Below, piece by piece: positions 54,421 through 62,490 of a stretch of DNA of 64,000 nucleotides. The notes beneath the pieces are model-generated. The model was not told where the DNA came from. It was given only the letters and a program-made list of their open reading frames with translations, and did no database searches. The stretch lies in NCBI RefSeq assembly GCF_900155425.1, contig NZ_LT700192.1:334215-398214 (forward strand). Direction: 5' to 3'. The first letter of the stretch is position 1; each line of letters begins with the position of its first letter. The position numbers and the translations under genes are program-made. This DNA comes from Parabacteroides massiliensis. Its GTDB lineage: Bacteria; Bacteroidota; Bacteroidia; Bacteroidales; Tannerellaceae.

Positions 54421-55817
54421 AAAGAGAAATCGGGGCCACTCTTGCGTTTCCGTTTCTTCTTGGACGGTATGAGATCATCCTCTTGCGACCTCTTGCCGCT
54501 GCCGGTGATGTCAATATCCGGAATGGACATAACTCCCCCACCCTGCATATAGAAAGCCTCACGATCCACCCGTTCACGGAACTCCCCTACCCTATCGATA
54601 TGCGGTGAGAGAACGACTGCCATGCCATCGAAATGCTTCTGGATATTCTGATAAGTGAGCTGGCGGGAAAGTTCCGCCCCCTTGAAGATATGAGGATCTT
54701 CCACGTTTTCCATATAGAAAGAAATCCCGTATGCGCCTTTGCTGTTTACATGTTCCGTCACCCGGATCGATTCTTCCGCCAAGTTCTTCTTGAAATCCCC
54801 ATATCCGGAAGAAGCGTTCAAAGCCTTGAACACATGGTCATAGAGATAATGCTTCTGTTCATCGGCGCTCATGCTCCTGCCATCAAAACGGATATCGCCA
54901 AAACGATATTTCTGAGGAAGCGAAATGTCCTTCAAGTAAAAGCCAGAATCCTTGATGCCATAGACATAATAGGATTTGTCTTTCTTGGTGACCAGACGCA
55001 TATACAATCCTTCTTGCTCCAGGTTTCTTCGGAAATCGGATGTACTTTCGGAAAAAGAGTAGATACGGTCAAGCTGTTGTAACAGTTCATCCTTGAACAA
55101 GGGTTTGAAAAAGCCTCCTTTTTCCAGCAATGTGAAAAGGTTGTCATAGCTTTCATCACCCAGCAGGACACGCCACTCTTCATTGGCCAGTTTTATTTCT
55201 TGCAAGGGTTTATCCAAAGACCGGTATGTATCGGATTGTTCCAAGATAGCCGATACCTTATCCTTGTAATTATAACTACGCATGGCTTTTTTCAAAGCAG
55301 AATCAAAATAATAGTTACGGTACAGCGATTCCCCCAATGTGGTTTTCCGACTGTTTCCCTTTACCAAAGGCAACAATCCATACTTCTGCTCCAGTGCCCT
55401 TGATATCTTTTCGGAACGGCTGTAATTATTCCTAGAAGGAATGCTTTTGCCTTCTTCATCAATCGTAGTCAGCAGCACATGCACATGGCTGTGCGCCTTG
55501 TCGGTATTCAGGACAACGGCATAACAGGACTTTCCGTACCCCATCCCCTCAATGTATTCCCCGGCAAGAGAAAGCCACTGTTCATTGGAAAGGCTTTCTC
55601 CCGGATAGAGACTCAGAATAAATTCCGTATAAGGTAGTTTTACCCGGTCGTTCAACTGGGATATGAGTTTCATATAGGTAGGCATAGCGGCCAGTTCGTC
55701 ATCGGTGGAGGTGCAAAGCACTTTGCCGTTTCCTTCCTTGACTTTGGAAAGCTGATATTCAATTTTTCGGCTCATGGAAAGGTGGGACGAAAAAGAAGGC
55801 TGTATCTCGGCTATCAT
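54417..55817 (-). CDS. relaxase/mobilization nuclease (second system)
   Basis: 466 residues. The N-terminal relaxase domain has the triad H109-S-H-V-H113 (DKAHSHVHVLLTTI) and N-terminal MIAEIQPSFSSHLSMSRKIEYQL. It is followed by a long C-terminal part ending in a basic tail (PSKKKRKRKSGPDFSL). Distinct from the relaxase at 17.4-18.3 kb. The start overlaps the mobC stop by 4 bp. Confidence 0.88.
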   Translation of the reverse strand: MIAEIQPSFSSHLSMSRKIEYQLSKVKEGNGKVLCTSTDDELAAMPTYMKLISQLNDRVKLPYTEFILSLYPGESLSNEQWLSLAGEYIEGMGYGKSCYAVVLNTDKAHSHVHVLLTTIDEEGKSIPSRNNYSRSEKISRALEQKYGLLPLVKGNSRKTTLGESLYRNYYFDSALKKAMRSYNYKDKVSAILEQSDTYRSLDKPLQEIKLANEEWRVLLGDESYDNLFTLLEKGGFFKPLFKDELLQQLDRIYSFSESTSDFRRNLEQEGLYMRLVTKKDKSYYVYGIKDSGFYLKDISLPQKYRFGDIRFDGRSMSADEQKHYLYDHVFKALNASSGYGDFKKNLAEESIRVTEHVNSKGAYGISFYMENVEDPHIFKGAELSRQLTYQNIQKHFDGMAVVLSPHIDRVGEFRERVDREAFYMQGGGVMSIPDIDITGSGKRSQEDDLIPSKKKRKRKSGPDFSL

Positions 55818-56122
55818 AACAATTTCCGGTTAATGGTTTCGACTTCCAAAAGATATTGGTTAATCCGATCCAATGAATACAAGATATTTTCATCGGATGG
55901 AAGCATATTGATATGTTTGGCAAGCTGGTTGATATTGGCTCCTATTTTACGAAGTTCATATATCATTTGCACATCGGTTTTCGATATACTTCTACCTTTC
56001 AAGGCAGACTCTCTGATAAAGGAAGAAAGGGATTTTCCCTCTTCCTTTGAACGCTGGAGGAGTTGTTCTTTCTCGGCTTCCGTCAAGCGAATCTTTATAC
56101 TTATATTTCGGTTCTCTTTCAT
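55814..56122 (-). CDS. mobC: MobC-type relaxosome protein (second system)
   Basis: 102 residues from MKENRNISIKIRLTEAEKEQ at 56122; an upstream extension to 56152 is less typical. Ribbon-helix-helix start, then KSLSSFIRESALKGR and IYELRKIGANINQLAKHINM, typical for MobC. It overlaps the relaxase start (ATGA). Confidence 0.85.
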   Translation of the reverse strand: MKENRNISIKIRLTEAEKEQLLQRSKEEGKSLSSFIRESALKGRSISKTDVQMIYELRKIGANINQLAKHINMLPSDENILYSLDRINQYLLEVETINRKLL

Positions 56123-56172
56123 ATATACAGAGTATGTGAGTGTAACGAACATCGGTCGGCAGCTCGGCTACC

Positions 56173-56207
56173 GCAAGGTTTTTTGTACCTACAAAAACAT
56201 ACCTTGC
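56173..56207. other. candidate oriT of the second mobilization system
   Basis: An extended hairpin 50 bp upstream of mobC: GCAAGGT-TTTTTGTA (56173-56187) pairs with TACAAAAA-cat-ACCTTGC (56190-56207), with a 3-nt bulge. Inverted repeats in this place upstream of mobC are typical for oriT. The nic site is not assigned. Confidence 0.45.
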
Positions 56208-56563
56208 ATTAGCAAATATATGCAATAATACTCAGCTGTGAAACAAAACCGGATAAAAGTCTTGATTTCTTAATCCAGATTAATCACGCACTTTGTAACA
56301 AAGTAACAATGTACATTGCAACACAAAAACAGAATACCAATGGCTACAAAATACATAGTTACTAATTACATTATTACAAAGTACGAACATACATACTTAA
56401 TTATAAATTAAAGTGCTTTCGTTATTACATGCGAAAGTATGTATATGTATGATTACTTATTTATATAACAAAGAAAATAAGTGCATAACAAATTAATTAT
56501 AAAAGTATGCGATTATTTAATTTATTATTTATATATTTGCGAACATACTTAAAAACGTACATT
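56208..56563. other. AT-rich region with repeated ACATACTT motifs; candidate ParA operator/centromere
   Basis: CGAACATACATACTT (56384-56398), its inverted counterpart AAGTATGTATATGTATG (56435-56451) and GCGAACATACTT (56539-56550) recur upstream of parA. The last lies directly behind a perfect -7 box TATATTTG (56532-56539), suggesting autoregulation or a partition site. No gene seen. Confidence 0.4.
56532..56539 (+). promoter_or_regulatory. -7 promoter box of parA
   Basis: TATATTTG matches the Bacteroidales -7 consensus and leaves a leader of ~20 nt before the chosen ATG at 56564. Confidence 0.55.
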
Positions 56564-57262
56564 ATGGGACAAATATTACCAGGAGTAGTCGTAGCTTTTG
56601 AGAATCCCAAGGGCGGGGTAGGGAAGTCCACGCTGACAGCTTTGTTTGCAGGTTATATTCATTCGCAGTCAAACGAAGAGGGTGGCTTATCCATTGCCGT
56701 TGTGGACATCGATGACATGCAGAACACTATCGGAAAATTACGTGAGGACGAAGCCGAGGACGGAATCATGAAAAAGGAAGAAGAATATGAGGTTATCAAT
56801 ATCTCTTCCTCTGAGTTCATTAACCAACTGGATTTCCTTCAGGACAATTACGACATTATACTTGTCGATTTTCCGGGTAACCTGAAACAAAACGGTGTGA
56901 TTGAAACGTTACACTTCGTTGATGTGACCATCATACCCTTCGAACCGAACCAGACCGATTTAAGACCTACATTAGTCTTTTACAATAACATTTATGAAGG
57001 GATTATTGAAAGCCGTCAAAAGATTGGCAAAAAGACTACCGTGCGTGGTGTTATGAACCGTGTTCTTCCGAATGTGCTGGAGTTCAAGGAAATTCTGAAA
57101 AATAAAGAATCCCTGCCTTTTGAGTTGATGCAAAACTACATCAAGGATTCAAGGGTTGACTATCAACGCAATTTAAGCACGCTGAGTAAAGCGTACCATC
57201 ATCCCTGTGATGCGTTCTGTGAAGAAGTATTGGAATTAATCTGTAACCATATAGGAGAATAA
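56564..57262 (+). CDS. parA: ParA-family partition ATPase
   Basis: 232 residues from MGQILPGVVVAFENPKGGVG at 56564. The deviant Walker A KGGVGKST is at 16-23, Walker A' is VVDIDDMQNT and Walker B IILVDFPGN. The frame is open upstream but that part is promoter DNA. Together with the following small gene it should segregate the plasmid-like element. The two genes are 4 bp apart. Confidence 0.88.
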   Translation: MGQILPGVVVAFENPKGGVGKSTLTALFAGYIHSQSNEEGGLSIAVVDIDDMQNTIGKLREDEAEDGIMKKEEEYEVINISSSEFINQLDFLQDNYDIILVDFPGNLKQNGVIETLHFVDVTIIPFEPNQTDLRPTLVFYNNIYEGIIESRQKIGKKTTVRGVMNRVLPNVLEFKEILKNKESLPFELMQNYIKDSRVDYQRNLSTLSKAYHHPCDAFCEEVLELICNHIGE

Positions 57263-57266
57263 AGCT

Positions 57267-57731
57267 ATGGCAACTCAAAAAGAAAAGACATCATCAGCCG
57301 CCATGAAAAAGCTATTGCTTCAAAGTGCCAGTAAAAAAGAGCAGGAAATCCAGCAAATCGGAAGCGTTGCGGAAAATACCGTTTCTCAGCCTGCGGTTGG
57401 GCAGCTTGTTTATGAAGAAGTGAAAGAATCGGTTCCGGTCACAGAAACCGTCCAAGAAGTTCAGTCTGAACCCAAACCCTCTGTACAGTCTTCTTCAAAA
57501 ACAGAAGAAAAAAAAGTCGGCCAAAAAAAATTCTCGGAATATCTGGAAGAGCGAAAAATAAAAAATACTGAAGTAATCCGGATATCCAGCGAAACCCACA
57601 GAAAACTGAAACAGATCGCTATTGCCACGGGATTAGGAATGCACAATATCGCCAACAACATTCTTGAAGATGTATTGACCTGCCATAACAAGGAGATTCA
57701 AGCGATACTGAAGAAGTACATGAGCCTCTGA
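57267..57731 (+). CDS. ParA-partner/DUF3408-like DNA-binding protein
   Basis: 154 residues. A disordered Glu/Gln-rich N-terminal half precedes KIKNTEVIRISSETHRKLKQIAIATGLGMHNIANNILEDVL, a ribbon-helix-helix-like region similar to DUF3408 proteins. The place after parA suggests the centromere-binding partner. No ParB nuclease-like domain. Confidence 0.65.
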   Translation: MATQKEKTSSAAMKKLLLQSASKKEQEIQQIGSVAENTVSQPAVGQLVYEEVKESVPVTETVQEVQSEPKPSVQSSSKTEEKKVGQKKFSEYLEERKIKNTEVIRISSETHRKLKQIAIATGLGMHNIANNILEDVLTCHNKEIQAILKKYMSL

Positions 57732-57829
57732 TTCTACTTTCGGAAAAATATAATATACGCCTGTTCGACTGCATCTGTCGGGCAGGCGTTATTTTTGCAC
57801 GCCATTTTAGTGAAGACCGGCATTGAACC

Positions 57830-58270
57830 GGGACACTTTTACACAACTGCGGAAAAATCCCTTTCCCTATTATCCTATACTATATGTTAAAAAACTAAAA
57901 CTCCCACCTGCTTCCACCTCAAAATTTTTTCCGAAAGTAAGAATACCGTGATAAAATCATTTCTTTGTTCTATTTAGGTTTTTTATGAGTTTATGTATTT
58001 GTGGGACACTTTTACACAACTAACAAGGTAGATTTCCTACATAATCAACTATACTATTGTAAATTAACACTTGATACCATCTTCTCGCGACCGGGACACT
58101 TCTGCACAACTAACCGACTATTCAGGATACTTCTGCACAACTAAACAGGAAAGCCGGGACATTTTTACACAACTAGAATCTGCATTCAGGACACTTTTAT
58201 ACAACTAAATCAGTGACCCGGGACACTTCTGCACAACTAAACCTGCCATTCGGGACACTTTTACACAACT
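57830..58270 (+). repeat. iteron array of a replication origin (8 copies)
   Basis: Eight copies of a 19-bp unit, consensus GGGACACTTYTRCACAACT, all in the same direction, start at 57830, 58003, 58093, 58124, 58156, 58188, 58220 and 58252. The last six are spaced 31-32 bp, i.e. three helical turns, which puts the bound proteins on one face. They lie directly upstream of a Rep-type initiator gene, the usual arrangement of iteron plasmids. AT-rich DNA between the first copies could be the melting region. Confidence 0.9.
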
Positions 58271-58350
58271 AAATCAAGAAACAGCACGAAAAAAACGCTT
58301 TGGGATCTTCATTTATAGGGAGTTAGATTCACTATCTCCGTAAAAAAACG

Positions 58351-58358
58351 TATCTTTG
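58351..58358 (+). promoter_or_regulatory. -7 promoter box of the rep gene
   Basis: TATCTTTG fits TAnnTTTG, 26 bp before the rep ATG and 80 bp after the last iteron, so Rep bound to iterons could control it. Confidence 0.5.
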
Positions 58359-58384
58359 CATCAGTAAACAACAAGTGTCCGCCT

Positions 58385-59518
58385 ATGAAGGAAAGTAATA
58401 CACAAAAAGAGTTGAGCAGAGTCCCCAGGACTCTTAGCGAGTCTTCCAACACGAAAGTATTGGAAGTTCTATTTGACGCAGGCGGCACTGTCATGTCTGA
58501 CATTATCATTTACGTGGCATCTTCACAAATGAAAGACCTGTTCGGTGACTGCTGGTTCTCCATCAACGATTTTTGCGAGGTCATGGGGTATGAACGAACC
58601 AGGCTGCAACGGAAACTGACCGAGAAACAGCTTGATTTCCTGTTCAGCAACCAACGGCCGGTATATATCACCGAACAGAACGGGCAAAAGATAGAGCATC
58701 CGATAGAGAACACCTTTGAAGCGGCGTTATACCGTTTAGGGACATCCAACCTCAGTGTAGCATACGCCATGAATGGCAAGACGCAATATAAGTTCATTCA
58801 AATACTGGACCGCTTTGAGATAAAGGATGACTTCGGCACGAAAAAGCGCACCAAGCGGAATTATAATGTGCATCTGAGCAAAGATTTGATGAATACTTTG
58901 CTTACTGAATACAATCTGCTGGAACTGAAAGACTACCGTAACCTACCCAACCGCAAAGGCTACCGCAAGTTTTATCTGAACCTGGCAAAAATGATTTACC
59001 TGATCAAATATAAGATTGACCAAGGACAAGCACCTTATTTCACCATTACGGTAGATCAGCTTGCCAAGGAATTTGATGTAATGGTGAAGAACAACCATGA
59101 TCGGAAGAAAAAAGTGACAAGCATCTTAAACGGTATCAACAAAAAACTGGAGAGAACCAAATTCCAATACCAGTACATCAAAGGGAAAGGGGAGAAGTGG
59201 CCCTACACCGTGCAATTCTTCTTTGACCAAGAGACATTGGAATATTTCGATGAAAAGATAAAGGCGATACTAACCTCGCAATATCACGATGCGCTCAAAT
59301 CATCCTTCTTGTTAAACAAGAAAGGTATTCCCGTGAACAGACATTATCAATATAAGGATTTCTTCAAATTCGGCATTGGTGAATACTACCATGAATTTAC
59401 CTCATGGCTCTACTCAGAAGAGGACAAGGAGGTTAAGGAAAGAATCTACCGGGATACCTATATAAAGGTGGCAGGTATTCGTCCGGAAGATCTCGCCGTT
59501 AATTTGAATCCTCAATAG
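58385..59518 (+). CDS. iteron-binding replication initiator (Rep_3-like)
   Basis: 377 residues. The central part (FSINDFCEVMGYERTRLQRKLTEKQLDFLF ... RNYNVHLSKDLMNTLLTEYNLLEL) and C-terminal winged helix (YFTITVDQLAKEFDVMVKNNHDRKKKVTSILNGINKKL) fit Rep_3-type proteins of Bacteroides plasmids. It lies directly after the iterons. It would open the origin and recruit the replisome. This argues that the module is, or was, a self-replicating plasmid. Confidence 0.82.
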   Translation: MKESNTQKELSRVPRTLSESSNTKVLEVLFDAGGTVMSDIIIYVASSQMKDLFGDCWFSINDFCEVMGYERTRLQRKLTEKQLDFLFSNQRPVYITEQNGQKIEHPIENTFEAALYRLGTSNLSVAYAMNGKTQYKFIQILDRFEIKDDFGTKKRTKRNYNVHLSKDLMNTLLTEYNLLELKDYRNLPNRKGYRKFYLNLAKMIYLIKYKIDQGQAPYFTITVDQLAKEFDVMVKNNHDRKKKVTSILNGINKKLERTKFQYQYIKGKGEKWPYTVQFFFDQETLEYFDEKIKAILTSQYHDALKSSFLLNKKGIPVNRHYQYKDFFKFGIGEYYHEFTSWLYSEEDKEVKERIYRDTYIKVAGIRPEDLAVNLNPQ

Positions 59519-59760
59519 TTGGAAGAAAGATCATAAAATAGTACCTTTGCAGCGGATTGTCAGGCAACTGACAGTCCGTTTTTTACATACGTCCGCCTGT
59601 CTAACAAAAGAGTGGCATCTATACGTTAAGGAATTAACAACATCAGGCGCGTACCTGTACCAGTATGAAACTGGTGCGGGGCGTGCCTTTGTTGTTGGAA
59701 CGCCACGTCCATGTTAGAGGGTACGCTTCCGTACCCTTTATATAACATAAAACAAATCCA
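59519..59760 (+). other. structured intergenic region upstream of the Crp-like gene
   Basis: Contains a terminator GGATTGTCA/TGACAGTCC with T-run (59554-59585) directly behind a TACCTTTG box (59542-59549). A long nested stem-loop follows (59612-59706: GTGGC/GCCAC, AACAACA/TGTTGTT, AGGCGCG/CGTGCCT, ACCAGT/ACTGGT). Last comes a tight hairpin AGGGTACG-CTTC-CGTACCCT (59718-59737) 24 bp before the gene. This could be a regulatory leader, an sRNA or a plasmid single-strand origin. Confidence 0.5.
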
Positions 59761-60354
59761 ATGATTCAAAAAATTGCCTCCCTGATCAATGAGACACTGA
59801 CGGCCATGAACGCCCACCATCACGTGCGGATGACAGATGAAGAATGGGCGTATCTTGATGCACATTTCGAGTTTATCCATATCAAGAAAGGAGAACACCT
59901 CATCACCAGGGGCGAGGAAGTATGCTACCTCTATTATCTGGAATCCGGCATCGTCCGGTTATGGTTTCCGAATAAAGAGAACAGAGAGATTTCAGCACGG
60001 TTTATCCAAGCCAAAGAGTTTATCAATTTTTTCCTTTCACATGAAGAGCACTATGCCCACTACAATGTCAAGGCATTGGAAGAGTGTAAGGTATGGAGAT
60101 TGTCTAAAAAAGACCTCCACCAATTATACGAGTTATCCATCAATTTCAACAAATTGGCCAGGATGCATCTGGAAAAGTCTATCAACTGTAAAATCAAGCG
60201 GGAAGAGGACTTTCACACATTGGATGCCGAAGCACGTTACAAAACGCTTTTGGCTAATGAAAAATGGCTGTTGCGATCAATTCCATTGAAAGACATAGCC
60301 AGTTATATCGGAATCACTCCCCAAGCATTGAGTAATATCCGAAAGCGTATCTGA
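59761..60354 (+). CDS. Crp/Fnr family transcriptional regulator
   Basis: 197 residues. A cyclic-nucleotide-binding-like beta-roll (FEFIHIKKGEHLITRGEEVCYLYYLESGIVRLWF) is followed by a helical dimer region and a C-terminal HTH (SIPLKDIASYIGITPQALSNIRKRI). It is common for such regulators to lie between replication and transfer genes in Bacteroides elements. It may control the downstream tra genes; the ligand is unknown. Confidence 0.85.
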   Translation: MIQKIASLINETLTAMNAHHHVRMTDEEWAYLDAHFEFIHIKKGEHLITRGEEVCYLYYLESGIVRLWFPNKENREISARFIQAKEFINFFLSHEEHYAHYNVKALEECKVWRLSKKDLHQLYELSINFNKLARMHLEKSINCKIKREEDFHTLDAEARYKTLLANEKWLLRSIPLKDIASYIGITPQALSNIRKRI

Positions 60355-60367
60355 TTCATCTCAACAC

Positions 60368-60413
60368 AGCCGGATCGGACAGTTTTACACAACTAATCCA
60401 TCCGGCTATTTTT
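60368..60413 (+). terminator. terminator with an iteron in its loop
   Basis: AGCCGGAT (60368-60375) pairs with ATCCGGCT (60400-60407), followed by ATTTTT. The loop holds a ninth iteron copy (60376-60394, CGGACAGTTTTACACAACT). Confidence 0.7.
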
Positions 60414-60663
60414 GTGGAATAATTCTACATCGCAGTTTTTACAGCATGGCTATTTTTAATGCAAATTAAATAAACGCTATCTTCTCTATAAAAGCGTTTT
60501 ATAAAATTTGTCTGTCCGTATATAATCTATATGTTTGAAGCGAAAACGACGCAATGAACGTCATGATTCAAGTCTGATTGCCATGAGCGTAATTTTTAGA
60601 AAGTATTGGATAAAAAAATAAATAAAGAACATAAGAACATTAATAACCTAAAGACAGATTCTC
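60414..60663. other. upstream region of the tra genes
   Basis: 250 bp, AT-rich, no gene. Probably contains the promoter of the tra operon; I see no convincing -7 box. Confidence 0.35.
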
Positions 60664-61242
60664 ATGGAACATCTCAGACTTATCGTCATCAGCGTTACTC
60701 TGCTACTATGTGCTGCAGGCGCCTTTGCGCAACGCCACTATGAAAACATCTCTGCCCTTGATGTAAATTACGGAACCAGCATATTCGGTGATGCGGATAA
60801 TTATTGCGGCTTCTCTTTCTCAAAGTACATCAACCGGAAAAGCTATTGGAAGGCCGGACTTGGATATTTTGAGAAATCATACGAATACATCCTTGCCACA
60901 GCCGAACCCTCCGGCCTGTATGAGCCGGGAACAGCTATCGGAAAAGGACACGACAAGGGCAAGGACTTTTATGTGGACGGCGGTTATTACAGAACCCTTG
61001 CCAGCAATCTGAAATCCGTCTATTGGGGCATCGGTCTGGGAGGATTCATCGGTACAGAATATGTCCGCCACCCCGATAAGGAATACAGCTTCATCATCGG
61101 CCCGAAACTGGAAACGGAACTGGAAGTATTCATCCTGCCCCAAGCAGCATTGCTTGCCCGCATACAACAACATTGGAATCCCCTATCCATTGACAAGTGG
61201 AACACTGTCTGGAACGTAGGAATAAAGTTACTACTCTACTAA
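60664..61242 (+). CDS. traO: TraO-like conjugation outer-membrane protein
   Basis: 192 residues with signal peptide (MEHLRLIVISVTLLLCAAGAFAQ). Beta-rich mature part (ISALDVNYGTSIFGDADNYCGFSF, VYWGIGLGGFIGTEYVRHPDKEYSFIIGPKLETELEVFILPQAALLARI) ending WNVGIKLLLY, the pattern of TraO from Bacteroides conjugative elements. First gene of the tra operon here, an order unlike CTnDOT where traO comes late. Confidence 0.7.
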   Translation: MEHLRLIVISVTLLLCAAGAFAQRHYENISALDVNYGTSIFGDADNYCGFSFSKYINRKSYWKAGLGYFEKSYEYILATAEPSGLYEPGTAIGKGHDKGKDFYVDGGYYRTLASNLKSVYWGIGLGGFIGTEYVRHPDKEYSFIIGPKLETELEVFILPQAALLARIQQHWNPLSIDKWNTVWNVGIKLLLY

Positions 61243-61260
61243 CCGACAAATCACATCACC

Positions 61261-61473
61261 ATGCTTATTATCATATTGTTAGCCGATACAAATGTATCCG
61301 GCCTGATCTCCTTATACCGTGAAATAGGTGCCATGCTGATAGGAGTAGGCTTTCTATGTGCCGGACTAGCGGTACTTAAAAAGCTAATAAACAACCACGA
61401 GCGCACCAAAGAGGCCATCATCACCTATATCATGGCATTGGTCACTTGGCTCATTATCTGGCAACTCTTATGA
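61261..61473 (+). CDS. small two-pass membrane protein of the tra operon
   Basis: 70 residues with two hydrophobic segments (EIGAMLIGVGFLCAGLAVL and IITYIMALVTWLIIWQLL). It overlaps the next gene by 4 bp (ATGA). The size recalls the pilin-like DUF4134 proteins but the sequence does not clearly match; function unknown. Confidence 0.6.
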   Translation: MLIIILLADTNVSGLISLYREIGAMLIGVGFLCAGLAVLKKLINNHERTKEAIITYIMALVTWLIIWQLL

Positions 61474-61802
61474 ACGTAATGGATTTGATACTGCTTGCCA
61501 TACTCGCCTGTGTCACGCTTCACTTTTACTTCCGGAAAAAGAAGAAAGCCCTTTCTTCCGGAAAGCCTGTAAAGGAGGCGGTGCGCAAGGAAGGGCTGGA
61601 GAGAGCCTGTCCGGTCATCTGCGTGGTATTTCAGCCTGAACTGGAAGAAGAGGAACTGGCCGCCGAGATAGCAGATATGTATCTGCATGGAAGAGCCTAC
61701 TACTACTCTGGCAAACCCCTGCCGGAACAACCGAAAGAAGAACCCATATCCATCAAGTATAAGGATGTGCAATGGGAGAAACTGAAAACGATTCATGTTT
61801 AA
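61470..61802 (+). CDS. membrane-anchored small protein of the tra operon
   Basis: 110 residues from MNVMDLILLAILACVTLHFY at 61470, which overlaps the previous stop. One N-terminal anchor, then a basic stretch and a soluble tail (GLERACPVICVVFQPELEEEELAAEIADMYLHGR). No family recognised; the tight packing suggests a part in transfer. Confidence 0.6.
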   Translation: MNVMDLILLAILACVTLHFYFRKKKKALSSGKPVKEAVRKEGLERACPVICVVFQPELEEEELAAEIADMYLHGRAYYYSGKPLPEQPKEEPISIKYKDVQWEKLKTIHV

Positions 61803-61821
61803 TTAAAAAAATAAGAACAAA

Positions 61822-62166
61822 ATGAAAGCAATCGAAAATGTAAGAGAAAAAGCGAACCAAGTCATTAACCGCTACGGAAAGGTTATCTTCACCTTTCTCA
61901 TATTCTTCATGCTGTTGGGAACGACACAAGTGGCGGAGGCACAAAGCGGGCTGAAGATCAACAGCCTATCCGAAGTGACGGACAAAGCCAAAGAGGGTGC
62001 GGATACCATTCTGGACGTAGCCAAATACATTTTGGCGGCGGTACTCGGCATCGCCCTGGTCTTTGTCATCTATTCGCTTGCCACGAACAACCCCCATGCC
62101 AAGGAATACCTGCTCGGCTGGATCATCGCCGTGGTAGTCATCATGGTGGCCTTCCTGATTATCTAA
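61822..62166 (+). CDS. traE: DUF4134 conjugation protein (TraE, VirB2-like)
   Basis: 114 residues, a signal-like segment (VIFTFLIFFMLLGTTQVAEAQ) then two membrane helices (ILDVAKYILAAVLGIALVFVIYSLA and LLGWIIAVVVIMVAFLII). It is the DUF4134 family, thought to be the pilin-like subunit of Bacteroidetes conjugation systems. Followed 12 bp later by DUF4133, the standard order. Confidence 0.85.
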   Translation: MKAIENVREKANQVINRYGKVIFTFLIFFMLLGTTQVAEAQSGLKINSLSEVTDKAKEGADTILDVAKYILAAVLGIALVFVIYSLATNNPHAKEYLLGWIIAVVVIMVAFLII

Positions 62167-62178
62167 AAACGAAGAGCC

Positions 62179-62490
62179 ATGAGAACCATGCGTAAAATCA
62201 ACAAGCCGATCAAGTTCTTCGGTCTGTCATCGGGACAGTTCGCCATCTTCATGCTGCTGACTGCCATCATCATCATCGTGAGCATATTCAAGCAGCTGCA
62301 CCCGATACTGATCATCGGAATCATTTCCGCCATTCTGTTTCTATCCGGTCTGCTGTTCCAAACTTTGAAAAAGGAACACAAGGCCGGCAACCCGGACTAC
62401 CTGACCGGCCTCCGGATCAGGAACGCCACCCCCCCGCAGATAACGGACAAACGGCAGATTTTCAAATTCATTCTAAAACAGCGACCATGA
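62179..62490 (+). CDS. traF: DUF4133 conjugation protein (TraF)
   Basis: 103 residues, MRKINKPIKFFGLSSGQFAIF start, two membrane helices (FMLLTAIIIIVSIF, ILIIGIISAILFLSGLLF) and a basic tail. This is the DUF4133/VirB3-like family that works with the TraG ATPase. Its stop overlaps the traG start (ATGA). Confidence 0.85.
   Translation: MRTMRKINKPIKFFGLSSGQFAIFMLLTAIIIIVSIFKQLHPILIIGIISAILFLSGLLFQTLKKEHKAGNPDYLTGLRIRNATPPQITDKRQIFKFILKQRP

Noticed and set aside
57830-58270. Iteron array read as a CRISPR array
   Set aside because: Repeats of 19 bp with 12-13 bp gaps, degenerate positions and an adjacent Rep gene fit iterons and not CRISPR.
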